The notes: generated by a model from the sequence alone, not told the origin. DNA of 64,000 nt from Culex pipiens pallens (GCF_016801865.2 NC_068938.1:55506437-55570436), one strand, 5' to 3'; positions 27,841 to 39,714 are shown, numbered from the stretch's first letter. Numbers and translations are program-made.

Positions 27841-28790
27841 CAAAAAAGTGCCCACGTGGTGTACACCATCCGAGACCATCCGAGAACAGAACACTGTAAA
27901 AAAGAACTATAAAAAAAAATATATAGCGGAATCAGGCTTCACTGAACACCAAGATCTGGTGCGCCGTGGTGCGGTTTTCGTGTCACTCTAGAAACCAAAC
28001 CGAGCTGTTTGTTGTCACACCATAGCAACTGTACCGAAAGCACCTTGGTACACCACCGGTGCACCCAAACTGTATACCAAGGATGCAACTCAACATATGG
28101 TTGATCCAAGTAAACCGGAGGCGACATTGTTTTGATTGAGGTTTGCCAGCCATCATTCACAACTTCGGGATGGCGTGGCGGTTGTTGTCTCCGTCTTTTT
28201 ACCACGAGGTTCCTGGTTCAATCCTGGGTACAAATATTTTTGAGGATTTTTTTTTTCAATATTTGCTGTCAAAATTACTGATTATATACATTTTTTAAGT
28301 AACTTCTTCGAACCTGCGACGCTTTAGTCAAAGAGTTAGAAAATTGAATGGATTTTTGTAGTGGAATAGAGAAAACATTCCGTATTATGCAGGCAGGTTT
28401 AAGTGAAAATGCCTATTTCAGGGTTATATGCACGAGAAGTTAAAGTTTATATTTCATGACACTACGAAATTCTATTCCTAACGAACTATTCTAAACAAAT
28501 AAAAAACATTCAAAAAATAAAATAATAACTGTCGAGATTCGAACCAAGAACCTTTAAAATACTAATGCACTGCCTTTGACAACCACACCATTAAGAACTG
28601 TTGAGTTCAGTTGGCTTGCAAGGCATCAAGAGTTCCAAACTTCTCCCGTGTGGTAGGCGCAGAAACCATGTCAGTTTTGTGTACCCGATCCACACCGCCG
28701 TCACACCAAACTTCGGTTTGGTGCACCGATCAAGCTACCGAGTTGTGTCGGGTTTTGGGTCGTGACGAGAAATGGTGCGCATAGAAAAAC
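27841..28790. repeat. Pair of opposed tRNA-like SINE fragments
   Basis: At 28170-28240 (+) an A-box-like TGGCGTGGCGG and a B-box-like GGTTCAATCCT are spaced as in a tRNA. At 28610-28535 (-) the order repeats with GGTGTGGTTGTC and GGTTCGAATC. GC-rich flanks (GTGCGCCGTGGTGCGG; GACGGCGGTGTGGATCGG inverted) suggest a head-to-head pair of SINE-like elements. Neither can be a functional tRNA. Confidence 0.4.
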
Positions 28791-30425
28791 CGGTATCATA
28801 GCAAACCGTTGTCGCACCCGTCAAAAGGTAAGTCTGAGCGGAATTAAAAGGAACAACTTGTCTATTTGTATTCACAAAAATGCATTCTGCATAAATGCTC
28901 AATCAAGCCACAATAAAAATTACGTGGTGAAAAGGATCTTTGTATAAAAGAAGTTTGAAAATCTTGTGTCAATTTTTAAGTTTTTTTTACAACTGAAGAT
29001 TCATTTTAACTTGTGAGAAATTTCCGGATCGTTTTAACAAAAATATTTTTTAAGATTTTAATATTCCCTACATTTTTAATAAGGAATACTGACCGTTTCA
29101 CAAAATCTTTAAATTACGTTCAACCAACTTATTCTAAAGCAATTGCCTTCTATCTCATCGTTTTGCATATTCTGCAATCTAATGACTCATGAAATTCAAA
29201 CCCTACCGAAGTTTATCGTCCAATGCCCTAGTTTCACGTTTCACCACAAACTGTTCGGTTCGGGAAAACTTTCATCAAACCCGCATATACCTGATAATCC
29301 AACGTCAAATTCACCCATCTCAAGTGCGCCAAAGTATAACCCGTTCGAATCTAATGCAACTATCGTCTTTCTCCTTGGGCAAATTTTGTTCAAAGAAAGT
29401 GGGTGGCTCTGTTGGTTGGTACTCCACAGTTGTGCGGCCAGGAATTCCCGCGTCCCTGCTTTCCCGTAGATTGTGTGCAAAATCTTCGCTGGAAGTGTCA
29501 CAATGGGAGAAAACTTTTGCCTCGGTTCCGAAAGTTCGTCCTCGATTCCAAGCCAGAGGCTGTTGAGACAAGGGCTGTAAATCCGACACACTGCTGGAGC
29601 TCCCCCCCTGGTTTGAACTTTCCAGCAACGGAGAATTTCCCAAGCCATATAGATTGCCAAATGCCAAGCCACTATTTTTGAAATTGGCACGTCGGTCCAA
29701 ATTAGAAGCATGTCGAAATAAGAAACCCGCTTCCAACCCCTCCCCGCCACCACCGACTCGACTTGAATCAACATAATAAAAGAGCATTCACTTTGGCTCG
29801 AAAGTTTGCGATTCAAATGACGATAATGGCCCGTGGCATCAGGAATCGATAGCCGTCCCTGAGATGCATTCTCTACCCGGGGATGATGGCACTGCTGCCG
29901 ATCCCAGCCCTGGCCAAACAAACTCGGGAACAGAGAGAAAACTTTTTAAATAGGGTTTTTACGAGCCGCATACAAAGTTGACTTCGGAAAAGGGGACAGT
30001 GCAGTGTCAGGAGCGAAAATGACAGTGAGCGGAGCTCAACAAGTTGGGTGGTGGGAGGAGGAAACTTATGAGATAGAAAATGAAAACTATGACGGAGATC
30101 ACGTGCAAACAGCAAACAATTGCCAATATTATGTGAAACAGTAAACGGTTTTCAAGCGGTCTTTTAATTTGTGAGTACATTGTCCACTGCAGTTTAAACA
30201 AAATCACAGGGTTTCTATTTATTTCTATGCCTTTTGCTTAATTTTTTGCCAATTTGAACTATATTATTTGAATTAAGCATACTTATTATTAGTTTTTTTT
30301 GTAATTGTATAAAACTCTGTACAATAAGAAGGGTTTTTCTGATTGATTTGGTGTCTTCAGCTAAGTTGTAGGTTATGATTAGGACTTTTCGGAAAAAGGC
30401 TTTAGGAAAAATAAATGTTCTTATT
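28791..30425. other. Non-coding stretch, probably low copy
   Basis: 29140-30120 has moderate GC and long overlapping frames on both strands (up to 226 codons on the minus strand, 29921-29241). Their sequences show no domain, signal peptide or repeat, and three frames are open over the same bases, so a gene is not called. Confidence 0.4.
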
Positions 30426-31160
30426 GCCTTCCTCACCTCACTTAGGAAAGACTATGAAATCACTCGAAAAATGAAACTCTTAATATGAATACCTAGACCC
30501 ACCTTCACGTATACATATCGACTCAGAATCAAATTCTGAGCAAATGTCTGTGTGTGTGGTGGGATGTTGATCAAAAAATTTGCACTGGATTATCTCGGCA
30601 CTGGCTCAACCGATTTTGTCTGTTTTGGTCTCATTCGATCCGTCTTGGGGTCCCATAAGTCGCTATTGAAAATTATAAAGTTAAGTACTTCAAAAGTTAT
30701 GCTAAAAAAACGATTATGACTAAAGTTCGGAAGATTGTAAAAAGGGTGGTTTTTGTTAGAAAACCCGTCATGTTATACATTTTCAGAAAGGTATTTAAAA
30801 GACCTTTCGAACGCGTCCAATACATTGAAGATCTAACAACCCTATCAAAAGTTATAAGCACTTAAGTGTTATTTATGCACTCTTTGGAGGCCGGATCTCA
30901 GATATTTTGATGAAAACGTTGTCCGGATCTATCATGCGAACTATCTTTGGCTAGGTAATGAAAAAAGCTTTTCAACGAGCACAAATTGGATTGAAGATCT
31001 GACTACCCTATTATAAGTTGTAAGCACATAAGTGCCCTGCAATATGAAGATCTGACTACCCAATCTAGTGGTATGAATAATAAGTCAAAATGATAAAATA
31101 CTGAAAAACAGCGCCCTTTTGTGTCTATTTTGGATAGCACTCTTTAAATGTGAGGAAGGC
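30426..31160. mobile_element. MITE with GCCTTCCTCAC ends
   Basis: Begins GCCTTCCTCACCTCACTTAG and ends TGTGAGGAAGGC. The body includes GTGTGTGTGGTGGGATGTTG and two ACTACCCTATNA units near 31000-31065. This is the layout of a very common mosquito MITE family, from general knowledge. No clear target duplication. Non-coding. Confidence 0.75.
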
Positions 31161-31206
31161 ACCAACCACCTAAGGGTGGATTAAGTAAAGTTTTAAATTT
31201 AACTTC

Positions 31207-31615
31207 ATATTGTGGATTTAGCTGTCATTGGAAACGGTCGTGGATAGACCTAGGGGTTCCCAAATGGAGTGAAAAAGTTCAATTCATAGAAAAATTATGG
31301 ATAAAATTTTTAGTTTTTAATAACTTCTCCGATATCAGGAAAAATTGTTTGAACATGCTCGCAAATTGTTTATTCAGTCGGAAAAATATTATTTTTCTTG
31401 AAAAAACTTTCATTTTTAATCACATGATCACCCCTAACTCTGGCTCGATGCCGTCATCATGCGACCGCGTGCTCCGTTTGTATGTCAACAAAGCTGCAGC
31501 TGGTGAGACGAAATGAGGGAGGGAGAGATTTTGACATTTTTATGCCCGCATCTGGCCCGCCGCCTATTTCGTCGGTCGCTGAGCCGACGGTCGTTTCCAA
31601 CGACCGAGTCCAGCT
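31207..31615. repeat. Inverted-repeat element with GGAAACGGTCG arms
   Basis: TAGCTGTCATTGGAAACGGTCG at the left is mirrored by CGGTCGTTTCCAACGACCGAG with CCAGCTA at the right. A related arm occurs inside the LTR element near 47075-47140 (GACCGTTTCCAACGACCGCG, CCAGCTATCAGCTAAATCC). Family unknown. Confidence 0.55.
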
Positions 31616-31947
31616 AGAGACTGATCGTACAATATCACTTCAAGTGAAAAACCCAAAATACATATTCATCAATTTTGGATTTTTTAATGTTTTAGGGTAA
31701 TAAAAAATACATCTTTTGATTCATAGTGCGTGGTTGTGAAAAAACTGGTTTAGGAGTAATGATTTTTTGAAAAAAAATGTTTTTTTGTAATTTCGTTAAT
31801 CTATACAAAAAAAATATTACAAACTTTTTTTTTCAAATAAAATATACCGTTTTAATGTTATAGCTGATACATTCCCCGGCCTAGTATACCAGTGGGAATA
31901 TTTTATATATTTTCTTTAAGAACTTGTAGCAGCATGCTATTGCTGCA

Positions 31948-32255
31948 GATATCACAAGTCAAGAGATTTTTCTCTTCTTTGAAGAAGGGAAAATTCAACT
32001 TTAAAGGGAAATTCAACTGTTGTCAGCAGTAATGACAGTCAAAAGAGTTTTCCCTTCTTTAAAAAAGGAGTGGCATTCTGGGGAAGGAATAACAGTCAAG
32101 AGAGTTTTCCTTTAAAGGGGACTTTAAAGGGTAAATGGAACTTTTGTCAGCAATTACCACAAGTCAAGAGAGTTTTCCTTTCTTTCAAGAAGGAAACATT
32201 CAACCTCTGTCAGCAGTTATCACATTCAACTTGTGTCAGCAGTGAAATCTAAACA
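31948..32255 (+). repeat. Irregular tandem repeat, GTCAAGAGAGTTTTCC units
   Basis: Four units share (A)AGTCAAGAGAGTTTTCCTT-type cores followed by AACTNTTGTCAGCAGT, with internal small hairpins (TTCTTTGAAGAA). Spacing varies from 65 to 90 bp. Not CRISPR-like. Confidence 0.7.
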
Positions 32256-32479
32256 CTTCACACTTTAAAACTGATCACTTTTTAAAATAAAGTACTTTCG
32301 TAATAAAAAAAAAACTTTCTGGGGATGAGTATCTGGGGAATGGGATAGAATCAACAAAAAAAACTTTGCGAAATTTATTTTATTACAAAACGAAAGCACT
32401 AAATGTTACTCATACAGATAGCGTCAATCGATGGTTCTCGAGATATAACACTTAAATAATGAAGGTCATGAAGGGGAAC

Positions 32480-32965
32480 AAAATAGAAAAAATGAATAAA
32501 AATTCAAATCACAGGCCAGCATTTCAACATTTATATGAAAAAGGCATGGAAAACGTATCATACAGGAGTACAGTTGGTTTGGTTTTTAAAAAATCTATGT
32601 TAAAAGATAATATATTTTTTCCGGAATAAAAAACTTTTTCTGGCACTGTACGTCAAAAATTCACTAAAACTCTAAATATTTTCCAATTTACTCAAACATG
32701 TTTGAAAATAATTATAAACGCAGGGGAATGCAATTAAATCATTTTAGTTGATTAAACTTAAAATTTAACTAAAATTTTGAGGCGTTAAAACATATTTTTG
32801 CCTCTTGATTTTTCGGGCCGTTTTTTGAGGGGGGGGGGGGAGGTAAAAAACTAGAAAATATTTGCAACAGCCCAATTTGTAATTCTGAAAACATTGATAA
32901 CTAAATTTATTTAAAAACTCAAATTGTCCTGATGAACTATCTGACTCTTTAAGTGCGTCGAAAAA
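32480..32965 (+). repeat. Interspersed repeat C, copy 2
   Basis: Contains CCTCTTGATTTTTCGGGCCG, a run of twelve or more G and AAAATATTTGCAACAGCCC, in the same order as copy 1. Confidence 0.6.
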
Positions 32966-33879
32966 ATCCGATGGTAAAATCGCATGAAAAAGCATGCACG
33001 TCACCTTTGTGAAAAAAGACACTCCATATTACACACTGCATGTACATTTGTTGTAAACACAAAAAAAAAGTGGCAATCAAAGAGATTCAAATTCAGCACC
33101 AATAGTACGACTGGCGCCTTAGTCCGCTCGGCCATCAGACCGATGGAAAATGGAAAGGATAAACGCATATATCTCGAGTTTTTTTGTGTTGGAATTGTCC
33201 TACAAGCTATTGTCTTTCAGATGTTTATTAAATTAAACATGTCAGATTGATAGACATTTTCATTCGTAAAAGTTTGCCAGAAACAAGAAATTTATGAATC
33301 GTGTTGAAAACATTGTTTTAAGTAGTTACACAAATTGAGTTTGTGAACAATGATTTGCTTATCAATTATATTCAAGCTTTGAATTCTTTATTGAGCCTTA
33401 GTAAACTTTAAATTCAATACATTTTTTTTATCAGTCAATATAAAGTTACTTTTTTTCTTGAGTTTTTAAACATAAAAATACACTTAGGAAGCTTTCACTT
33501 AAATTTCGTTGGATATTTTTATGGAAAAATCCAAAGACAATTTAACCAACAAACATAACATACACATTCAGCATTGAAAAAACAAAAGTATGTACATTCC
33601 TTGGACATTTTGTGATGAAACATGTAACCAATTAAAAATTTGACAAAAACCTAGCACTACGTTTTGTTCAGAAACTCATGCCGAACATTTTGCTATATAA
33701 AACTCATGAAAAATGATTTCTATAAAAAGTTATATAACTAATACTATTACAAAAATAAAAAAAAGGTGCAGAAAAATTGTACACCATTCGACAAATTTAC
33801 ATAAATACAGTTATTTGTTGACAAATCGCCATAAATCTAATGTCACAACTCCAAGTAGGCATCCTTGACTGATAAAAAA
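32966..33879. other. AT-rich non-coding stretch
   Basis: No gene seen. An 88-codon frame at 32984-33250 has no domain. Confidence 0.4.
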
Positions 33880-34210
33880 ATGGATTGAATTTAAAGTTTA
33901 CTAAGGCTGTTGCAAATATTTTTCAAAGTTTATGTCAACCCCGCTTCAAAATTGGTCCGACAAATCACTTCAAAATTTTAATTAACGTAGAAGTCAAATC
34001 AACTGAAAACAATCTAAAACACATTTTTCTGCATTGATAATTATATTTAGCATGTTTGGGCTGGATTAATAATATTTTGATTTTTTATAAAACTTTAATG
34101 TATAGCACCGCAAAAACTTTTTTAATTTTCGTCAATACTTAAGTATTCTGAAAACTTTTGATTGCAAAACAAGTGGACAGGTGTATAATGCATTTTTAAA
34201 CACTTTTTTC
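33880..34210 (-). repeat. Interspersed repeat C, inverted copy 3
   Basis: Reads as the inverse of copies 1 and 2: GGCTGTTGCAAATATTTTTC, then CCCCGCTTCAAAATTGGTCCG, then AACACATTTTTCTGCATTG. Confidence 0.55.
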
Positions 34211-36265
34211 ATTCAAATGTTAAAACGTTGGCTCGTAAATTCAATTTTTAATCTTTTTTTTATTTTTTTGCTCCCCACTTAGAATATATTATTTTTCATA
34301 GCCTCAATCCCATCACGATAGAGCTTCCTAATGCCTCTCCCCGGCATACGCGGCTGATTGTTTTTGCGAAGCTCTTCAAATCTCCATGAAATATGCACTC
34401 TCCCGCATCCGGGGTGCGAAAGCTTTCGAGTTCAAACTTTCTCCGCTTGGAGTTGGAACTTTTCGCGCTGAGTTCGTCGCGTTCACGCTGCTGGGAAAGA
34501 TTCCATTTCGAGCCAGGAAGCAACCGGCTCAAAACTATTCCCTTCTTCGTGAAGACAAAAGCTTCAGCAAATGCCAAACGCAGCGGAAAATAAGTTTTCT
34601 CTTTTTTGTTAGTGTAGGGGGGGGGGGGAAGAGTCAGGTGAGGGCGCTTGGGGTGATCGCAAGATTGTCTCAAGAGCTAATTTGGAATGTCAAATTAAAT
34701 TTTATCTTTTTAATTCTTGATATGATGATAGTTTCATATTTAGTGAAAATTTGTCAAATGGGACATCAATGCCATCTACTCCAGAAATAAGCTTCCAAAC
34801 TTCTGCAGAAAACAGCTACGTAAAGTACGCCCGTTGTAAAATACGCCAAGTTTTGAAATACGGAAGAACTTTCGAAGCGTTTCATTTCAGTGCTAGATAA
34901 ATTTCAGTTGAGCTCAATCGGTAAGATGAGGGATCAAAACGGATGCTGGCTGAAGGTTTCAAGCGAAAAAAAAGTTCTAAGTTTTCCATCGGAAAGCTGT
35001 TTGGAGAAACGAACACCAATATCTGACGACGGTGATGGTACTTTGAATCATTGCGCTCTGGGGAAAAGTTTTAATGATTTGCTGAAGTTGTAAGTTCTAG
35101 CAGGTATAAAAGGACGATTCAACAGCTAAGATGAAAATGTATGGTGGATGGTAGTGAATCAGGCATGCTTGTAAGGGGTGAAATATAATTGTTTTAATTT
35201 AACAGGAAAACATTGTGGGATAAACATAATCTTAAATCATCTAAAACTCTTTGAAAAACACTCATTGAAAATTGTTATCAAAATTTTTCTTTCAAAAACT
35301 AAATGTCTAAAATATGGTATCCCAAAGTGAATAAACTGAATTTTAATTTCAAATTAAAAGGCTATTTCAATTTAGAGGACTCAAAGCGAATGTTGGCACC
35401 AACTGCGATGTAGGAATGTTCAATATGATGAATTGTTGATTTATCATAATGACTTTTTTTTTCTATGCTCGCTTGAAATAGCAGCGAACAAAAAGAAAAG
35501 TGGTGCTTCTCGGGTGCGAAGCACCCAGTGAATTTTCATTCAATTTAGCAGATATTTTTTCAAACAACCAGCTGCTCATTCTTCTCAATCTGCGATTAAC
35601 TAGTCAGTCCGTTCATATTTCTTCGTTCGTCATGCAAACGAAGCTCTCCCGCTTAATCCGGCTGAATCCGAAGCCAATTCTTCACAATGAAAATCCTTCC
35701 TTTCCCCCTCCACGGCATTTCAAAGCTGTCGTTTGTCATACTTTGCTCAATGGTTCCTTCTTTTGATTCGGTGGAAAAAAATCTTTCCCTCTCCACTTTT
35801 GCGCTCTTCACGCTGTCAGTCAGTTTGGGAGCAGAAAGAAAGATTTTTTTTTGGTTGGTGCCCCAAAAGAGTAATCCATTGTATCGCGAGCTGTTATAGT
35901 AATGACTTACTTCATTGTGGTCGGTGGAGTTTGAATGGGGCTTAGTTGCACAATTAGGTTGGATGTGTTTTGTTTGTATAATTGGATTATCGTTGGGATT
36001 ATCGGGTAGTATTAGTTTCGTTAGAATTTTACTGAATATTACCACAAATCAACAACTTTGCTCTGGCCAAACATCGTAAAATACACTTTTGCACTACACA
36101 GTTGGATTCCCCTCATAAGTATTTACACAAACTTCTGCTTTTCTTTTGAAAATTTATCAAATTAAATATCATTTTCTCATTCAATAACACTATGGCAACC
36201 ATTTTCTGATAAATTTAAAAATACAAAGAAAAGAAGATAAAAACATGGTTTATTCAAGATCAAAT
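34211..36265. other. Non-coding stretch, probably low copy
   Basis: Moderate GC at 34290-34680 and 35480-35960 gives frames of 125-134 codons on opposing strands at the same place. None has a recognisable motif. A G-run lies at 34617-34628. No gene is called. Confidence 0.4.
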
Positions 36266-36411
36266 CAAGCAGAACAATCTAAATGAGCCAATGTCGAAGT
36301 GTTAACAAAGAGTCTATCCTGATCGTTCTAAATGTAAACATCATCTGACGTGAGTAGGACACAGTCTTTGTTTACACTTCGACATTGGCACATTTACATT
36401 GTTTTGCTTGA
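36266..36411. mobile_element. Small fold-back element (146 bp)
   Basis: TCAAGCAGAACAATCTAAATG plus GCCAATGTCGAAGTGTTAAC on the left is mirrored by GTTTACACTTCGACATTGGC plus CATTTACATTGTTTTGCTTGA on the right, with a ~50 bp loop. The hAT-type MITE is inserted at its right edge. Confidence 0.75.
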
Positions 36412-36414
36412 AAT

Positions 36415-36932
36415 CAGGGTTGTTAAAATATCAAAATATCAGCTCTCAGCAACTACAATTATCCCGCCTGAATATTCATGCCTCAAATGCAACTGCTTTT
36501 CTCTCCTTATTGAAACTCTCATCGCCGAACATAGCCGAACACGTTTTCGTGTATACACACTCGCGACTGACATTTTCCTTTTCTCTCTCATTCCCGCTCC
36601 CACGATCATTCTACCGCAACAGCGTTTAACCACAAAAGCCGCCACAAAACCAATTTCTCAAAAGGCAGTTTTACGGGACGTCATGCGTGGTCGGCTCCTA
36701 ATCGCCATCTCGTGTTCGCTCATTGCAGTTTTCTGAGAGATTGAGAGACTCAGCGGTGAGAGCGCATAGTCGAGGAAAAGGGGAAGAGTGATAGAGAGAG
36801 AATGACATCGCTGGGAATCACGAGACACAAAAAGAGATCTCAGAAGCTATAGTGACGGCCGCTATACTCTCGGATGTTTTTGGTGCAGAGATAATCAATT
36901 GATAGCTTTTCTATCACTCATTTGCAGCACTG
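36415..36932 (+). mobile_element. hAT-type MITE, copy 2, with 8-bp duplication
   Basis: Starts CAGGGTTGTTAAAATATC and ends TTTGCAGCACTG, flanked by an exact 8-bp duplication CTTGAAAT (36407-36414 and 36933-36940). An 8-bp duplication with short CAG-type ends is characteristic of the hAT superfamily. It is close to copy 1 (4421-4977). No transposase frame; the 128-codon frame at 36350-36736 starts outside the element. Confidence 0.88.
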
Positions 36933-36940
36933 CTTGAAAT

Positions 36941-37876
36941 GAATATTGCTTTATAGACGATCAGGGTTTAAATAATATTCAAAATCTGAGTTTAGTAAAA
37001 TTTCACGAGATATTATAAATTATTTTGTTTTTTTTTCGTGAAAACTGGAAATTTTATAGCTTATATTTTCGTTTCAAAGACTTCTTAAAGATTATATTCA
37101 TGCTTCTGGATTTTTTGATGACATTTTAAAAGGTGAAAAGGTGACTTCTAAAAAACTTATGTTGAATAAATTTTGTTTTGTATCATGTTTAAATTTGGAA
37201 TTCAATAAAATGTTACAAAAAAAGATACAGACAAAAGCGGGTCAGAGAAAACTTTTAAGATAAATAAATAAAATATTATGAAAAAAAAATCAACACAAAA
37301 AAAGTGTATGTGTTTGAATAATAGAAAAGAGAGTATAAAAAGTACTTTCTGTAATTCTGTCAAGGTTATTTTTTAACATTTTTCACTTGTTGTGCAATTT
37401 CGTCTTTAAGACTTAATTTCCCCGTGAAAATTGCAATTTTTGAGCTTGAAAAATCACAAGACCAATATATGCCATAAAACTATGCAAAAAGCTCTTGAAA
37501 TGAAACTTTTTCATTGAATCTTTTTCCATGTATTTTACATGATTCTGAAATAATTGTGTACCGGACTGACACGGCAGATAGAGCTGTAAGGATAATTTTT
37601 TTTTTTTTCACTAAAAAGTGAACTCCCTAAATGCGTTATATTATTTTAGATTTTTTTTTTGCGTTTTAGAGGAAAAAAAGCTTGTACAAAATTAAAAAAA
37701 AAATATTTTGGAATGTAAAATCAAATTTGCAACCAAAAGTGACTGAGCATTTTTTTTGTGATAAAGTGCATAACTTTCAAGTAGTTAGCATTTTTATTTT
37801 TATTTTTTTCAACTGAGCAGTACTTTCCAACAAGGCCGTTTGATGATGAAGTTGTCCCTCGACTACAACCAAAGTC
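36941..37876. other. AT-rich non-coding stretch
   Basis: No gene or bounded element seen. It ends at a G-run (37880-37906) that resembles the repeat C landmark. Confidence 0.4.
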
Positions 37877-37929
37877 ATGTGCGGGGGGGGCGGGGGGGGG
37901 GGGGGTGGAGGAGAGAGAGCAAAAAAAAT

Positions 37930-39701
37930 TATTATTATTATTAATTCGGTTTTATTGGTGAATTATCAATATACAATAAGTTCTTTTGGAATACATAACA
38001 GAGTTTTGGAGTTCCTTTCAGCTGTGTGTTACATCATAATCCATTTTGGAACAATTGTTGCTTGTAGTTAAGGGGTTACCGAAAGTAAGAAAAAGATAAG
38101 AAAAAAAAACTTACTAAAATTGCAAGGGAAAGGGGATAGAAATAGAGAAAGCTTAAAACTAGATCACAATTTTTTATCCTTTATAGATGTGCTTAATCAT
38201 CAGCTCCCCGAGGGCCAGAAATTGCTCCGCCTTGTTACGGCAGGTCCGAAACCGCGTCATCATCTCCCCCGCGAGAGCAAAGAACTCCGGCAGGGTAAAG
38301 AGATCTTCCCCGGTGACTCCTTGCTGGGTCGCATCGCCGCTACCGGCAGCGACCACGCTTGCAAACGACCGCCCCCATCCAGGAGGGAACGCTGGGTTGT
38401 CCGCTGGAACCGTACGCTGGCCAGCTGCAGGAACGGCTGCACTCGTACTTCGCTGAGGAGGATGGGACGCTGCTGCTTTCTTCTTCCTCTTTTCCTGCTC
38501 CTCGAGGTAGGACTTCCGCGCGACGCATCCGCGGTAATTGCCGGTATGGTTACCGCCGCAGTTCGCGCACTTTACGCGCGGCTTGGTTTGTTCTGCGTTT
38601 TCCCCCAAGTCCGCCTTTCGTGGCAGTGCGCACACCTCCGAGAGGTGTGACTCACCGCACTTCACGCAGCGGGGCCGGAGGTTGCAGTTCCGCGAGCCGT
38701 GGCCGAATTTCTGGCATCGGTGACATTGCGCTGCGTCCGTCGGATTTTTTGAGTAAAACCGCCAGTTTACCCAAAAACCGTCCAACGCCTTAGTCCGCCG
38801 CAGGTCTTGAAGTTTGACGGTGCCGCGATCGAAGTACAACAGGTACAGTGTGTGTGTACCTGTGACGGTTGTCTTCCGCGAGAGGACTTTTATGTCTCGC
38901 GGCGTTATTCCGACACCCGAAAGGTGCTCCTTGAGGACGGAGGTCGGGCGGTCTTGGTACCCCTGCAAGACGATCTTAACAGCGGTCTTCTGCACGGGGT
39001 CGAATGTGTAGAACTTGAAGTTTTTACGCTTCAATTTCTCCACAACCAGGTCGAAGTTCTTTTGGTCAAACGTGAACACTTGCACTGACGATTTACCTAT
39101 TTTGAGGCAGTACACGAGGCCTTCCAGCTGCTCGTCAACATCGTCCGCCAACGTGTCCAAAACGAAAATTGGTGGTGGTCGTCGTTCCTTCGGAGTAATT
39201 ACTTTTTTTGGCGAAATCACTTTCTTCCGTGCACGATCATCGTCGTCGTCGTCGTCGGTAGTGCTACCGTCGGTGTTGTTGTTGTTGCTTTCCTCGTCAC
39301 TCAGTCTCGCGAACTTGTTACTGGTGGGAATGTTGGCGGATGTTGAAGCGCCATCGGTCGACGGATTGCCGGAAGTAGCTGAACGGAGCCTAATAGGGCT
39401 GCGATCCTGGACGCGGTAATTAGCGTGTAATAATTTCGGGTCGAATCCTTTGGCGCACACACTCCCCGGCGCGATGGCGGACGACGCGGCGTTGGTTTGT
39501 TTACCTTTTTGCACACGGCCGGTAGACGAACTTCGCGGGTTTTTCGAGGCCGCACTCGAACTGCCACGGCCACGGCCGGCCCTTGGCATGCTGGTGGAGC
39601 AAACTCGCGGATAATCACGGTAAATTACGGCGAAAAATTTCGAAAAAACGATGGAGCACTGAGCACTTGACTGCTGCTTGCACTCGTGCGTACACGGAGG
39701 T
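37930..39701 (-). mobile_element. ORF1-only Jockey-like LINE, intact copy B
   Basis: Full-length insertion flanked by an exact 13-bp duplication GAGCAAAAAAAAT (37917-37929 and 39702-39714). On the minus strand the order is 5' end CCTCCGTGTACGCACGAG, one intact 471-codon gag-like ORF1, then a ~240 bp 3' UTR ending AATAAAACCGAATT with an (AAT)n tail. There is no room for, or trace of, endonuclease or reverse transcriptase. Copy A has the same structure, so this is a family form rather than one deletion. It must be mobilised in trans by a related autonomous LINE (inference). Confidence 0.9.
38174..39589 (-). CDS. gag-like nucleic-acid-binding ORF1 protein, 471 aa
   Basis: Expected role: bind the element RNA and form the ribonucleoprotein that reaches the nucleus. 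The N-terminus is basic and Gly/Arg/Ser-rich (MPRAGRGRGSSSAASKNPRS), followed by an acidic run of seven Asp at 112-118 and a basic patch RKKVISPKK. Residues ~190-280 look like the PRE_C2HC region that precedes zinc knuckles in Jockey-clade gag. Three CCHC knuckles follow: C289-H298-C302, C308-H315-C320 and C341-H348-C355. A Lys/Arg stretch (367-371) and a C-terminal helix ending ALGELMIKHIYKG close the protein. The first ATG is used because copy A conserves it. It is the only gene of its element. The frame is undamaged, suggesting recent or selected activity. Confidence 0.92.
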   Translation of the reverse strand: MPRAGRGRGSSSAASKNPRSSSTGRVQKGKQTNAASSAIAPGSVCAKGFDPKLLHANYRVQDRSPIRLRSATSGNPSTDGASTSANIPTSNKFARLSDEESNNNNTDGSTTDDDDDDDRARKKVISPKKVITPKERRPPPIFVLDTLADDVDEQLEGLVYCLKIGKSSVQVFTFDQKNFDLVVEKLKRKNFKFYTFDPVQKTAVKIVLQGYQDRPTSVLKEHLSGVGITPRDIKVLSRKTTVTGTHTLYLLYFDRGTVKLQDLRRTKALDGFWVNWRFYSKNPTDAAQCHRCQKFGHGSRNCNLRPRCVKCGESHLSEVCALPRKADLGENAEQTKPRVKCANCGGNHTGNYRGCVARKSYLEEQEKRKKKAAASHPPQRSTSAAVPAAGQRTVPADNPAFPPGWGRSFASVVAAGSGDATQQGVTGEDLFTLPEFFALAGEMMTRFRTCRNKAEQFLALGELMIKHIYKG

Positions 39702-39714
39702 GAGCAAAAAAAAT

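Noticed and set aside
29241..29921. 226-codon minus-strand frame
   Set aside because: Overlaps open frames of 155 and 125 codons in other phases and strands. No domain, no splice signals and no compositional difference from flanking non-coding DNA.
31948..32255. CRISPR-like alternation of repeats and spacers
   Set aside because: Eukaryotic context, imperfect repeats of variable length and related spacers; no cas-like gene.
34296..34790. 125- and 134-codon frames on opposite strands
   Set aside because: Mutually overlapping, without recognisable motifs; likely chance in moderate-GC DNA.
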